Assembly: GCA_963814905.1 (NCBI GenBank)
Contig: CAWFEM010000013.1
Location: 186,001-250,000 of the forward strand
Direction: 5' to 3'
DNA from: DASWJZ01 sp963814905
GTDB lineage: Bacteria; Pseudomonadota; Alphaproteobacteria; Rhizobiales; Afifellaceae
DNA length: 64,000 bases
In this document: positions 8,185 through 18,104 of the stretch, piece by piece
How positions within the stretch are numbered: position 1 is the first letter of the stretch
Layout: each line of letters starts with the position of its first letter
Program-made: the position numbers and the translations under genes
The notes under the pieces: model-generated
The model's database searches: none
The model's input: the letters and a program-made list of their open reading frames with translations, nothing else
What the model was told of the DNA's origin: nothing

Positions 8185-9792
8185 CTAATCGACAAGAATG
8201 CCGCCGGCTTCGGCCAGGGCCTCGGGCGTGTCCACATCGACGGCAGCGGCTGCCCCGATCTCGACCCGTTCGAGCGCCTCCTCGTGGCGCGCGATAATGT
8301 GCCGCGCCCCGGTGTCGCCGGTGACCGTCATCAATTCGGGGAAGAAAGCGCGCGCCCAAAGGACGGGGTTCCCGCGCTTGCCGGCAACGGTCGGAAGAAC
8401 GATCGCCGGCGCGCTTTTCGTCGCGAAGGTGTCGATCAGCCGGTCGATGATCGCGGGCGTGATCCCCGGCATGTCGGCGAGAAGGACGAGCGCGCCTCCT
8501 ACTTCGTCGGGGACGGCGGAGAGACCCGCTCTCAACGACGTGGCGAGGCCTTCGGCGAAATCCGGATTGTGGACGAGGCTGACGTCGAGCCCCTGCAGCG
8601 CCGCTGCGATGTCGTCGGCGCGATGCCCGGTGACGACGATGACCGGACCGGCCTTGGAGGCGAGCGCATTCTCCGCGATGCGGCGGATCAGCGGCGCGCC
8701 GTCGAAGCGCGCCAAGAGCTTGTTCGGGCCGCCCATGCGGCGCGACTGCCCGGCGGCGAGGACGATCGCGGCGACGCCGGCACGCGTCTCCGCCAGCGGC
8801 TCGCGCGGCTGCGGACGCGAGACGATCTCCATCAGGAGGCCGCCGACGCCCATGCCGGTAATGTCGTCCTCCTCAACGTCGAGGCCGGCGAGGAGCCGGT
8901 TCAAAACCCAGTCGAAGCCGTTCTCGACAGGCGAGCGCGCGCAGCCCGGCGCGCCGAGGACCGGACGACCGTCGAGCTCGCCGATCAGGAGCAGATTGCC
9001 GGGATCGACCGGCATGCCGAAATGGCGCACGCGGCCCCCGGCCAGTTCGATCGCGGCGGGGATCACGTCGGCCCGGTCGGTGATCGCGGAAGCGCCGAAG
9101 GCGATCAGCAGCTCCGCCCCCTCGCCTTTCAGCTTCGTGAGCGCGGCGGCGAGCGCGGCGGCGTCGTGCGGTACGCGCGTCTCGCCGAGAAGCGTTGCGT
9201 TCGCGGGCCTGAGCCGCTCCTCCAACACACGCCGCGTCTTGTCCATCACGGACGGCTTCAGCCCTGGGAGCGTTGTCGCGGCAAGGCCGACCTTCAACCC
9301 TTTCCACGCCGCGACCGAAAGGATCGGCGTCGCGGTGTGCGCGCCGGCCGCGTCGATCACCGCGCCGGGCAAGGCGAAGGGAATGATCTTCACCGTCGCC
9401 ACCATGCGCCCCGCCTCCACGGCCGCGAATTCCGGCAGCGTCGCAACGGTCAAACCGGGATCGAGGCGGTTCAGCGTGTCGACCGCCGCGCGGTCGACGA
9501 CCAGGAGCCCGGCGTGTTCCGCATAGAGATTGCAGCGGCCGGTGCCCGCTTCGTCGAGGCGGATATTCTCCCCGCGCAGCGTCTCGGCGACGCGCCGCGC
9601 CGCCTCGTCCTCATGCACGTCTCCGGGCTCAAGCCGCGCCGCGACGACCTCGCCGATGCCCTCGGTGAGAAGGCGATCCACGAGCTCGCGGGTGAGGCGC
9701 GTGCCCTTCCTGACCACGCCGGAGCGATGGCGGACCGAATGCGCGGCGATCGCGCCTTCGGCTTCGTCGAGAGGGATCGGTCCGAATTTCAT
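8185..9792 (-). CDS. molybdopterin-binding domain fused to MobA/MocA-like nucleotidyltransferase
   Basis: A 535-residue two-domain cytosolic protein. The N-terminal part (about 1-330) is a MoeA/MogA-like molybdopterin-binding region, with GAHTATPILS and LIAFGASAITDRADVIPAA. The C-terminal part (about 340-535) is a nucleotidyltransferase with the loop AAIVLAAGQSRRMGGPNK and VTGHRADDI, as in MobA, MocA and CoxI-type proteins that attach CMP or GMP to molybdopterin. It probably finishes the cofactor of a molybdenum hydroxylase (xanthine or CO dehydrogenase family). It is 25 bases downstream of the XdhC-family gene and probably co-transcribed. No hydroxylase structural genes are visible in the window. 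Confidence 0.88.
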   Translation of the reverse strand: MKFGPIPLDEAEGAIAAHSVRHRSGVVRKGTRLTRELVDRLLTEGIGEVVAARLEPGDVHEDEAARRVAETLRGENIRLDEAGTGRCNLYAEHAGLLVVDRAAVDTLNRLDPGLTVATLPEFAAVEAGRMVATVKIIPFALPGAVIDAAGAHTATPILSVAAWKGLKVGLAATTLPGLKPSVMDKTRRVLEERLRPANATLLGETRVPHDAAALAAALTKLKGEGAELLIAFGASAITDRADVIPAAIELAGGRVRHFGMPVDPGNLLLIGELDGRPVLGAPGCARSPVENGFDWVLNRLLAGLDVEEDDITGMGVGGLLMEIVSRPQPREPLAETRAGVAAIVLAAGQSRRMGGPNKLLARFDGAPLIRRIAENALASKAGPVIVVTGHRADDIAAALQGLDVSLVHNPDFAEGLATSLRAGLSAVPDEVGGALVLLADMPGITPAIIDRLIDTFATKSAPAIVLPTVAGKRGNPVLWARAFFPELMTVTGDTGARHIIARHEEALERVEIGAAAAVDVDTPEALAEAGGILVD

Positions 9793-9817
9793 GAGGGCGC
9801 GACGCGCTTCATTGGGA

Positions 9818-10513
9818 TCAGGCGGCGATCCGTTCCGCCCGACGGCCGCGCCGCAAGGCCGCGATCACCTCGGCGAGAATGGCGACGGCAATCTCGGCCG
9901 GCGATTGCGCACCGATGTCGACGCCGATCGGCGCGTGGATCGTCTCCAGCGATTGCGCCGAAGCGCCCTGCTCCATCAGACGCTCGACGCGCTTGCCGTG
10001 CGTCTTGCGGCTGCCGAGCGCGCCCACATAGAAGCACTCGGCGGCAAGCGCCGCGAGGATCGGGTGATCGTCGATCTTCGGGTCGTGGGTGAGCGCGACG
10101 AGCCCGGTGAAGGCGTCGAGCGGCACGGTCTTCAGCGCCTCCTCCGGCCACTCGGCGAAGAGCGGCACGTCGGGGAAGCGCTCCGGCGTCGCGAAGGCGG
10201 TGCGCGGGTCGATGATGGCGAGATCGAAGCCGGCAAGCCGCGCCATCGGCGCGAGCGCCTGGCTGATATGAACCGCGCCGATCACGACCAGGCGCGGCGG
10301 CGGAACGTGCACGGTGAGGAAGGTGTGGCCGTCCTCCAGCATGCCGGAGCGGCCGGAGCGAAGCCGCTTCTCAAGCTCCGCCGCGAGCGGGTCGCCGCCC
10401 GCCGATTCTCTAGGGACGAGGCGCTCCGCCCCCGTCGCCGTGTCGGTCACCAGGATCGCGGCCCGGCGCGCGCCGCGCGCCTCGTTCAGCGCCTTCAGGA
10501 TGTCGAGCTTCAT
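9818..10513 (-). CDS. XdhC/CoxF-family molybdenum cofactor insertion protein
   Basis: A 231-residue protein of the XdhC family, which protects sulfurated molybdenum cofactor and delivers it to molybdenum hydroxylases. The Rossmann-like C-terminal domain is clear: PPRLVVIGAVHISQALAPMA (residues about 92-111), then IIDPRTAFATPERFP, THDPKIDDHPIL and YVGALGSRKTHGKRV, ending with APIGVDIGAQSPAEIAVAIL. The usual N-terminal Cys-containing XdhC domain is encoded separately at 11301-11636, on the same strand but on the far side of a VOC gene. Confidence 0.9.
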   Translation of the reverse strand: MKLDILKALNEARGARRAAILVTDTATGAERLVPRESAGGDPLAAELEKRLRSGRSGMLEDGHTFLTVHVPPPRLVVIGAVHISQALAPMARLAGFDLAIIDPRTAFATPERFPDVPLFAEWPEEALKTVPLDAFTGLVALTHDPKIDDHPILAALAAECFYVGALGSRKTHGKRVERLMEQGASAQSLETIHAPIGVDIGAQSPAEIAVAILAEVIAALRRGRRAERIAA

Positions 10514-10682
10514 CGGACCGCCATTCCCGTTCGGATATCACGGTCCCTAAATAGACCCCGCGGCGGCGTTCCGCCACCGCCTGCCGACAAGGATGTTCCA
10601 AGTTCGCGTACGGCGCGCTTGCCGCGCGGCGGACGAGGCCGCATCTTTCCCCCAACGAACCAGACGAGACGCGGAGGAAACG

Positions 10683-11168
10683 ATGAACATGAAGGAAGGC
10701 GGGGTGATCCAGGTCGCCTATGTGGTGCGCGACCTGGAAGCCGCGATGAAGCGGCACATGGAGGTCGCCAATGTCGGGCCGTTCCACATCTACAAATTCG
10801 AGCCCGGCAAGATCGAGAACTACATCTATCGCGGCAAACCGGCGGATCACACCTGCTGGATCGCGGTGACGCCGATGGGCGAAGGCCTCGGCTGCCAGGT
10901 GGAGTTCATGCAACCGATCTCAGGCTACTCCATCTACGACGAGCATCTGGAGAAGCACGGCGAAAGCTTCCATCACGTGAAGCTCTACTATCCCGACTGC
11001 GCCAAGGCGGTCGCCGAATATGCCAAGCGCGGCTACCCCGTTATCCAGCAGGGCAAGATCGACGAGGACGAGCACTACTATCTCGATACGGTGAAGGACT
11101 TCGGCTACATGATCGAGCTCGGCAACGCGGGACGCATCCGCGCGCCGGAGCGTGTCTATCCGGAGTGA
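10683..11168 (+). CDS. VOC-family (glyoxalase-like) protein
   Basis: A 161-residue single-gene unit from ATG 10683, preceded by GAGGAAACG. The protein has two beta-alpha-beta-beta-beta halves of the vicinal-oxygen-chelate fold. It starts with GVIQVAYVVRDLEAAMKRHM and contains candidate metal ligands in FHHVKLYYPD and YMIELGN (a terminal Glu). It resembles the Glyoxalase_4/methylmalonyl-CoA epimerase-like group, but the substrate is unknown. It lies between the two XdhC-type genes on the opposite strand, an insertion relative to the usual maturation cluster. Confidence 0.85.
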   Translation: MNMKEGGVIQVAYVVRDLEAAMKRHMEVANVGPFHIYKFEPGKIENYIYRGKPADHTCWIAVTPMGEGLGCQVEFMQPISGYSIYDEHLEKHGESFHHVKLYYPDCAKAVAEYAKRGYPVIQQGKIDEDEHYYLDTVKDFGYMIELGNAGRIRAPERVYPE

Positions 11169-11216
11169 CGCCAGGGCTCTCACCGCCGCCCACAACAGCC
11201 AGGCACATCACTTCAT

Positions 11217-11255
11217 AATTGTCGTCATGCCCGGACTTGATCCGGGCAACGGTGA
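11217..11255. repeat. half copy of a rhizobial-type palindromic element
   Basis: Contains TGCCCGGA-CTTG-ATCCGGGCA, a near-perfect hairpin preceded by GTCGTCA. The same string, in reverse orientation, forms one arm of the full element at 29223-29325. Such small intergenic palindromes with ATGCCCGG arms are widespread in Rhizobiales genomes. This copy lies between the convergent VOC and XdhC-like genes and might double as a transcription terminator. Confidence 0.75.
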
Positions 11256-11300
11256 TAGGAGCAGACGACGCCCAATGGGCGCTCGTCGACCTTCTCGGCG

Positions 11301-11636
11301 CTACTCGACCTTCTCGACAAACACCTTGATCCTGCCGCCGCAGGAGAGGCCGACGCGCCAGGCTGTCTCGTCGGCGACGCCGAATTCGAGCATCTTCGGC
11401 TTGCCGGACTCGATCACGTCGAGCGCCTCGCCGACGACCGCGCCTTCCACGCAACCGCCTGAGACGGAGCCCTCGAAGTTCCCCTCCGCGTCGACGACGA
11501 GATGACTGCCGACGGGGCGCGGGGCGGAGCCCCAGGTCTCCACCACCGTCGCAAGCGCCAGGTCGCGCCCCTCCCCGCGCCAGCGCTCGGCGGCGGAAAG
11601 AACATCGAGATGCGGATCGATCGCGGCATCGCTCAT
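11301..11636 (-). CDS. XdhC/CoxI N-terminal domain protein
   Basis: A 111-residue protein equal to the N-terminal XdhC_CoxI domain. It has LALATVVETWGSAPRPVGSH, the glycine-rich GSVSGGCVEGAVV with a conserved Cys, and GLSCGGRIKVFVE at the end. ATG 11636 is chosen because GGAGAACG lies just upstream; the longer ATG at 11699 adds an unrelated leader. With the separate C-terminal XdhC protein (9818-10513) it would make up a split cofactor-insertion factor, an arrangement common in cox clusters. It is transcribed toward that gene but separated by the opposite VOC gene. Confidence 0.88.
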   Translation of the reverse strand: MSDAAIDPHLDVLSAAERWRGEGRDLALATVVETWGSAPRPVGSHLVVDAEGNFEGSVSGGCVEGAVVGEALDVIESGKPKMLEFGVADETAWRVGLSCGGRIKVFVEKVE

Positions 11637-11795
11637 CGTCGTTCTCCACGGCGCGAAAGCGCCCTTCAGGGACGTAGGCGCGCGGGGGCCAAGCTGCAAG
11701 CCATGCCGAAAGTCTATGCAACCACAACTCGCCGGGAAATATTGCGTCGGCTCAAATCTTCTGGTCGACTCGCTGAAGTGCGGTGGGGAGAAATC

Positions 11796-12869
11796 ATGCG
11801 ACCGACACTGGCGATCGCGGCGGGAGCAGCGCTCCTCGGCCTAACAGCCTGCAGCAAAGAGAAGCCGCCACCGGAGCCGATTCGCCCGGTCAGGACCGTC
11901 ACCGTGGAGCATCGCACGATCGGCGAGCCGGTGGCCCTCTCGGGGCAGGTTGAGGCGGCGGAATCGGTGAACCTCAGCTTTCGGATCGGCGGCAAGCTGA
12001 CCGAACGCCTGGTCTCCGTCGACGATCAGGTCACGGCCGGCGAGGTCGTCGCCCGCCTCGACACGCAGGACGTCGATAGCGAGCTGCGCGCCGCGGAGGC
12101 CGATCTCGCGGCCGCGAAGGCCACGCTCGTCCAGGCCGAAGCCGACGAGAAGCGGCAGGCGGAGCTTCTGAAGAAACGCGTGATCGCGCAGGCGCGCTAC
12201 GATCAGGCCGTACAGGCGCTCGACACCGCGCGCTCGCAGGTCGAAGCGGCGAATGCGCGCGCCAAGTCGGCGCGCGACAAGGCCAGCTATTCGGAGCTTC
12301 ATGCGGACGGCGCCGGCAGGGTCACCGCCACCGGCGCGGAGGCCGGCGAGGTCGTCTCGGCTGGCCAGACGATCGTGACGGTGGCGCGCGAAGGCGCGCG
12401 CGACGCCGTCTTCAACGTTCCCGCACAGCTTCTGCGCACCGCGCCGCGCGACCCGAAGGTGAATGTCACGCTCGCCGACGACCCGAGCGCTACGGCGACA
12501 GGCCACGTGCGCGAGGTCGCGCCGCAGGCCGATCCGGCGACCCGGACCTACGAGGTGAAGGTCGCGCTCGACAATCCGCCGCCGGCGATGCAACTCGGCG
12601 CCACGGTGATCGGCGAGATCGTGCTTGAATCGGAGCCGGCGATCGAGATCCCAGCGACCGCGCTCATGCAGGAGGGCGATAAGCCGGCGGTCTGGGTCGT
12701 CGATCCGGCCGAAAACACCGTCGCGCTGAAACCGATCGTCATTACGCGCTACGAGTTGGATTCCGCGATCGTCGGCGACGGCCTAAACGACGGCGATATC
12801 GTGGTCACGGCCGGGGTCCAGGCGCTGAGACCCGGCCAGAAGGTGAAGCTCCTCGGCGAAACGCAATGA
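11796..12869 (+). CDS. RND efflux periplasmic adaptor (membrane-fusion lipoprotein)
   Basis: A 357-residue HlyD/AcrA-type adaptor linking an inner-membrane RND pump to an outer-membrane channel. A lipoprotein signal ends in the lipobox LTAC (Cys about residue 20). The first lipoyl half is near ALSGQVEAAESVNLSFRIGG, the alpha-helical hairpin spans about 95-165, and the second lipoyl half and beta-barrel follow (VAPQADPATRTYEVKVAL). ATG 11796 is preceded by GTGGGGAGAAATC. The stop codon overlaps the start of the pump gene by four bases (ATGA), so the two are translationally coupled. Substrate unknown. Confidence 0.92.
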   Translation: MRPTLAIAAGAALLGLTACSKEKPPPEPIRPVRTVTVEHRTIGEPVALSGQVEAAESVNLSFRIGGKLTERLVSVDDQVTAGEVVARLDTQDVDSELRAAEADLAAAKATLVQAEADEKRQAELLKKRVIAQARYDQAVQALDTARSQVEAANARAKSARDKASYSELHADGAGRVTATGAEAGEVVSAGQTIVTVAREGARDAVFNVPAQLLRTAPRDPKVNVTLADDPSATATGHVREVAPQADPATRTYEVKVALDNPPPAMQLGATVIGEIVLESEPAIEIPATALMQEGDKPAVWVVDPAENTVALKPIVITRYELDSAIVGDGLNDGDIVVTAGVQALRPGQKVKLLGETQ

Positions 12870-15800
12870 ACCGGGGCTTCAACCTTTCCGAATGGGCGCT
12901 TCGCCATCGCGTCCTCGTCTGGTTCGCGCTGATCCTGATCGTGGCGGCGGGGATCAACGCCTACATCGGCCTCGGCCGCAACGAAGACCCGCCCTTCACC
13001 ATCAAGACGATGGTCGTGCAGGCGGTGTGGCCCGGCGCGCCGATCGAAGACATGCTCGAACAGGTGACCGACCGGCTGGAGAAGAAGCTCCAGGAGGTGC
13101 CGCATATCGATTTTCTCAAGAGCTATACCTCGGCCGGACGCACCATCGTCTTCGTAAACCTCAAGGACACGACGCGCGCCGCCCAAATCCCGGACCTCTG
13201 GTACCAGGTGCGCAAGAAGGTCGCCGATATCCAAAGCACCTTCCCGAGCGGCGTGCTCGGCCCGTTCTTCGACGACGAGTTCGGCGAGACGTTCGGCATC
13301 ATCTACGCCTTCACCGCCGACGGCTTCACGCATCGCGAGCTTCGCGACTACGTGGAGGGCGTCCGCTCAGAGCTCCTTTCTGTGGAAAACGTCGCCAAGA
13401 TCGAATCGGTCGGGGTGCAGGACGAGAAAATCTACATCGAGTTCTCCGTGCAGCAGCTCGCCGGTCTCGGCGTCGACCGGATGGCGCTCATCAACGCGCT
13501 TGCTGCACAGAACGCCATCACGCCCGCGGGTATCGTCGAGACAGCCGACCAGAAGATCCAGGTCCGCGTCACCGGCGCCTTCCAATCGGAGGCCGATCTT
13601 CGGCGCGTGAATTTTGCCGTGAACGGAAAGCTGTTCCGGCTGACCGACATCGCGACGGTCAAGCGCGGCTATGTCGATCCGCCCGACCCGATGTTCCGCG
13701 TCAACGGCAAGCCGGCGATCGCGCTCGCCATCTCCATGCAGTCCGGCGGCGACCTTCTCGCGCTCGGCAAGGCCATCGAGGAGAAGATGGCGGAGATCAC
13801 GGCGGACCTTCCGATCGGGATCGAGCCGGTGCTCGTCGCGGAGCAGCCGCACGTGGTGGAAGAATCGATCAGCGAGTTCACCAAGGCGCTTTGGGAGGCG
13901 ATCGCGATCGTGCTCGCGGTGAGCTTCATCAGCCTTGGGCTGCGCGCCGGGGCGGTCGTCGCCTTCTCAATACCGCTGGTGCTCGCGGCGACCTTCGTCG
14001 CCATGGACTACTTCTCCATCGATCTTCAGCGCGTCTCGCTCGGCGCGCTCATCATCGCGCTCGGCCTTCTCGTCGACGACGCGATGATCACGGTGGAGAT
14101 GATGGTCACCAAGCTCGAAGAGGGTTTGAGCAGGTTCGAGGCGGCGACCTTCGCCTATACCTCGACCGCGTTTCCGATGCTGACCGGGACGCTTGTCACC
14201 GTCGCCGGCTTCATTCCGATCGGCTTCGCCAAGAGCTCGGCCGGCGAGTACACCTTCTCGCTCTTCGCCGTGGTCGGCATCGCGCTCATCATCTCCTGGA
14301 TCGTCGCGGTCGTCTTCGCGCCGCTGATCGGGGTCTCGATCCTGAAGAAACCGAAAGGCCACGCGCACGATGCCGAGCCCGGGCGCGTGATGACGGCATT
14401 CCGTAAAGTCCTGCTTCTGGCGATGCGCTGGCGCTTCGCGACGATCGGCGCGACGCTTGCGCTCTTCATCGTCTCGCTCGTCGGCATGGGCCTCGTGCCG
14501 CAGCAGTTCTTCCCCTCCTCCGACCGGCCGGAGCTTCTGGTCGATCTGCAGCTTCCGGAAAGCGCTTCGATCGAGGCGACCGGCCGCGCTACCGCGAAGC
14601 TGGAGGCTTTGCTCGCCGAAGACGACGACATCGACCACTGGAGCACTTATGTCGGCTCCGGCGCGGTGCGTTTTTACCTGCCGCTCGACCCGAAGCTCTC
14701 AAACGACTTCATCGCGCAGGTTGTCATCGTCACGAAGGACCTCGAGGCGCGCATGCGCGTGCAGGCAAGGCTTGAGGGCGAGATCGCGGACGCATTGCCG
14801 GAGGCCGTCGCGCGCGTCGCGCCGCTTGAGCTCGGGCCGCCGGTCGGCTGGCCGATACAGTACCGCGTGAGCGGTCCCGATCCGGACAAGATCCGCGGCA
14901 TCGCGTACACAGGTCGCCGACGCCGTCGGAAAGAACCCGTATACGCGGCAGGTGAGTTTCGACTGGATCGAGCCGTCACGGATGCTGCGCATCCGCGTCG
15001 ACCAGGATCAGGCGCGTCTCCTCGGCGTCAGCTCCGAATCGCTCGCACAGTCGCTGAACACGACGATCACCGGAGCCACCGTCACCCAGATCCGCGACGG
15101 CATCTACCTGATCGACGTCGTGGCGCGCGCGCGGGCGGAGGACCGCGCCTCGCCGTCAACCATCAGCACGCTTCAGATACCGCTCGCCAACGGAAAGACG
15201 GTGCCGCTCCTGCAGCTTGCGACCGTCGAGTATGCGCAGGAGCTTCCGCTCATCTGGCGGCGCGACCGCGTGCCGACGCTGACGGTGCAGGCCGACGTCG
15301 CGCACGGCATTCAGCCGGCGACCGTCGACGCCGCGCTCGTCGCCGATATCGCCGCGATCAACGCCGAGCTTCCCGCCGGCTATCACGTGGCGGTTGGCGG
15401 CACGGCGGAAGCGAGCGCGAAGTCGCAGCGATCGGTCTTGGCCGCGGCGCCGCTGATGGTCTTCGTCATGCTCATCATCCTGATGATTCAGCTTCAGAGC
15501 TTCTCGCGGCTGGCGCTCGTCTTGAGCGTCGCGCCGCTCGGGCTGATCGGCGTCGTCGCGGCGCTGCTTCTCTCTGGCCGGCCGCTTGGCTTCATCGCGA
15601 TCCTTGGCGTGATCGCGCTGATCGGCATGATCGTGCGCAACTCGGTGATCCTGGTCGATCAGATCGACACGGAGATCGCCCACGGACATCCGCGCTGGGA
15701 TGCGGTGGTGCTGGCGACGATGCACCGCTTCCGCCCGATCCTGCTGACCGCCGCCGCGGCGATTCTCGGCATGATCCCGATCGCGCCGACGGTATTCTGG

Positions 15801-15947
15801 GGACCCATGGCGGTCGCGATCATGGGCGGGCTCGCGGTCGCGACCGCGCTGACGCTGATCTTCCTGCCGGCGCTTTATGTCGTCTGGTTTCGCATCCGCG
15901 AGGACGAAGCGCCGCCGGTCCCGACGGCAGAGCCCTCCCCCGGCTAG
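12866..15947 (+). pseudogene. RND-family efflux pump (AcrB/HAE1-like) with one-base frameshift
   Basis: The inner-membrane proton-driven pump partner of the preceding adaptor. From 12866 the frame encodes a normal RND N-terminal half: first helix HRVLVWFALILIVAAG, porter domain, then helices with ALGLLVDDAMITVEMMV carrying the proton-relay Asp pair. At 14909 one extra A (GCGTAC-A-CAGGTC) breaks it. The matching continuation resumes in the +1 frame (QVADAVGKNPYTRQVSFDW...) and runs to 15947 with the last six helices (GLIGVVAALLL, GMIVRNSVILVDQID). Restoring one base gives about 1026 residues, the normal family length. Uncorrected, the first frame reads on to 16858 with an Arg-rich nonsense tail. 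It may be a sequence error or a recent inactivation. Confidence 0.9.
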
Positions 15948-15964
15948 TCGCGCTCTATGGCTCT

Positions 15965-16603
15965 CTAATTGCGGGGGGCGTCGTTGACGAAGCCGGAGGT
16001 GACGCCCTTCGCGGCGGCCGCCGATTCTTCCGCCGAGCCGGCGCGGAGATCGCGGGCCTCGGCAATCTGATCCGGATCGTCGCCTTCACGATAGAACGTG
16101 TAGGAAAGCGTCACGCGACGGAGCGCCATCGCCTGCTTGTCGTCCAATATGCTCTTGTCGAGATAGAACACGACCGGCATGCGCGCCGTCTCGCCGGGCG
16201 CGAGCTTCTCGTCGCTGAAGCAGAAGCACTGGATCTTGAAGAAATACGGCGCCACCTGAAACGGCGTCACGTTGAACACCGCATGCGCCACGACCGGTTT
16301 GTCGGAGACATTTTTCGCGATGTAGTAGATCGTCGTCGGTTCCCCGATCGCCACCGTGACCTGCGGCTCTTCCGGATAAAAATACCAGGCAAGGCCGTTC
16401 GCGACGTTGGCGTCGAAACTGACCGTCACCTTCTCGTTCTCGACGACGCTCGTCGGGGCCGACGTTATGATTGCGCGGCGCGTCGTGCCGCCATAGCCCG
16501 TGGCGGCGCAGAAAAGCCGGTAGAGCGTCGGCGAATAGATCACGCCCGCCGTCGGCAGCGCCAGCAGCACCGCGCAGAGAATGATCGTGTTGCGATATCT
16601 CAA
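15965..16603 (-). CDS. ctaG: Cox11/CtaG-type copper chaperone
   Basis: A membrane-anchored Cu(I) chaperone that normally inserts Cu_B into cytochrome oxidase subunit I. It has 212 residues, one N-terminal helix followed by LYRLFCAATGYGGTT, then an Ig-like periplasmic domain with the copper-binding motif IQCFCF (about residues 122-127). The start is TTG 16603; an in-frame TAG 24 bases upstream limits the choice. No oxidase structural genes are near. It lies downstream of nirK and nnrS on the same strand, so it may be expressed with the copper nitrite reductase. Whether it serves an oxidase encoded elsewhere or a denitrification enzyme is open. Confidence 0.9.
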   Translation of the reverse strand: MRYRNTIILCAVLLALPTAGVIYSPTLYRLFCAATGYGGTTRRAIITSAPTSVVENEKVTVSFDANVANGLAWYFYPEEPQVTVAIGEPTTIYYIAKNVSDKPVVAHAVFNVTPFQVAPYFFKIQCFCFSDEKLAPGETARMPVVFYLDKSILDDKQAMALRRVTLSYTFYREGDDPDQIAEARDLRAGSAEESAAAAKGVTSGFVNDAPRN

Positions 16604-16769
16604 GCCGTCGATCCCGTTGCAGGCCTATTGCGGCGTCGGTCGGACGTCCGAATAGCGGCAAGCGCCCTCTACCACCGATCGGGCGGCGCGCCATGCGGCC
16701 TGAGGGCGCACGCAGGCCAAAGCGCATACACGACGTTGGGCGCCATCGTGCGAATCGACAACAGCACCG

Positions 16770-18038
16770 TCAGGCGGCGGCGCGTTTTGTCAGGAGCATC
16801 GGGCCATAGCTCAGCGCGAAGAGCCCGAACGAAGCGGACCAAAGGACGCCGCCTGTGATCAGAACCGTGGCGTAATGTGCGCTCATGAACGGTGCGATAA
16901 CGCGCAGCGCCGCCCCGAGCGTCACAAGAACATAGATCGCAATCGTTGCCGCGCCAGCGGTGATCGGCCGCCCGGCATGCCCACGGCTCGCCCGCGTCAT
17001 CACGGCCAGCGTCATCGTGCCGACCGCACCGGCCGTCAACGCATGGACGGCACTGCTCACCGGCACAGCGGAAGGAACAAGCGCGGCGAGCCCCATCAGA
17101 AGAAGCGCAGCGGCAAGCCAAAACTGCCCGAGATGGAGGATAAGCACGATCGGCTCACCGAGCGTCCGATGACCCTGCCAGCGCAGCAGTCTTGCAATCA
17201 GAAGCGCGGCGGCCCCCAAGAGACAGCTTCCCACCCATGACGCGTCGGGCGCTGCGACCCAGCCGGCCATGCCAACGCCGGTCGCGGCCAGGCCGAGCTT
17301 GTCGAGATAATCCATCGGTGCCGGAAGCGGTGGACCTTTCACGCGCGCCAACCAGTTCCGTGTGAAGCTTGGCGTGACGCGACCTCCGACGAGCGCCATG
17401 AGGAGCGCCGTGACGCCAAGCGCGAGACGGATACCGACGCCATCGAGAGCAGCAAACTGTGTCGCAGCGTGATCCACGAGATTGGCAAGGGCAAACAGCG
17501 AGAGGAGAACTGCAATAGGCGCGTTGCGGACGTTGCGGCCGGCGACGATCTCCCGCCAGATCGATGCCGCGAGCACGACCGGAAATGCGAGGTCAAGGAT
17601 CGCCGCGGATAGCGGCTCCGGATCGAAGAAGAGCGCCACGCGCCCAAGGAGCCAAAGTGCGACCAAAACTGCGAGTGGAGCGCCGCTCAACGGCAGGCGG
17701 CCAGTCCAGTTTGGGACGGCCGTCAGGATGAAGCCCGCTATCACCGCGCCAAGATAACCGAAGATCATCTCGTGCGCGTGCCAGGCGAGGCCCGCGAACG
17801 AGCCTGACAGGCTGGCATACCCGAAATAGACAAGCAGCCAAAGCGGAACGGCGAGCGCCGCATAGATTGAGCCGAGCAGAAAGAAGGGCCGGAAGGCGTA
17901 GCTCAGAAAGGCCGGCGCATTGCGGACGCGGCCGCGCCGATCGATCGAACGATCCCCGGCGTTCACCCGCGCGCGCGGAACCGAGCGGTCGCGCGGCGGA
18001 AGGTCTGGCCGAGAATTGGGAGGATCGGACAGCGTCAC
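16770..18038 (-). CDS. nnrS: NnrS family haem-copper membrane protein
   Basis: A 422-residue inner-membrane protein with about twelve hydrophobic segments. After a basic N-terminus come SYAFRPFFLLGSIYAALAV and WHAHEMIFGYLGAVIAGF, the conserved histidine-bearing opening of NnrS. Later GHAGRPI and HALTAGAVGTMTLAVMTRA carry more conserved His. NnrS proteins are induced by nitric oxide and help cells withstand it. The probable start is GTG 18038. It follows nirK by 66 bases on the same strand, consistent with a nirK-nnrS transcript under the NnrR-type box at 19298. Confidence 0.92.
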   Translation of the reverse strand: MTLSDPPNSRPDLPPRDRSVPRARVNAGDRSIDRRGRVRNAPAFLSYAFRPFFLLGSIYAALAVPLWLLVYFGYASLSGSFAGLAWHAHEMIFGYLGAVIAGFILTAVPNWTGRLPLSGAPLAVLVALWLLGRVALFFDPEPLSAAILDLAFPVVLAASIWREIVAGRNVRNAPIAVLLSLFALANLVDHAATQFAALDGVGIRLALGVTALLMALVGGRVTPSFTRNWLARVKGPPLPAPMDYLDKLGLAATGVGMAGWVAAPDASWVGSCLLGAAALLIARLLRWQGHRTLGEPIVLILHLGQFWLAAALLLMGLAALVPSAVPVSSAVHALTAGAVGTMTLAVMTRASRGHAGRPITAGAATIAIYVLVTLGAALRVIAPFMSAHYATVLITGGVLWSASFGLFALSYGPMLLTKRAAA

Positions 18039-18104
18039 CGTCGATGCCTAATGGCAAATCTGAAGCGGAAGCCCGCCGACGCGAGCCCCGCTCCTGAGCC
18101 CGGA

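Noticed and set aside
14900..14915. Programmed ribosomal frameshift as the cause of the RND break
   Set aside because: No slippery sequence or downstream structure was evident, and three other conserved genes in the window show similar one-base insertions.
14910..16858. Arg-rich extension of the RND frame beyond 14909
   Set aside because: It is out-of-frame reading after the inserted base; the real continuation is in the +1 frame and ends at 15947.
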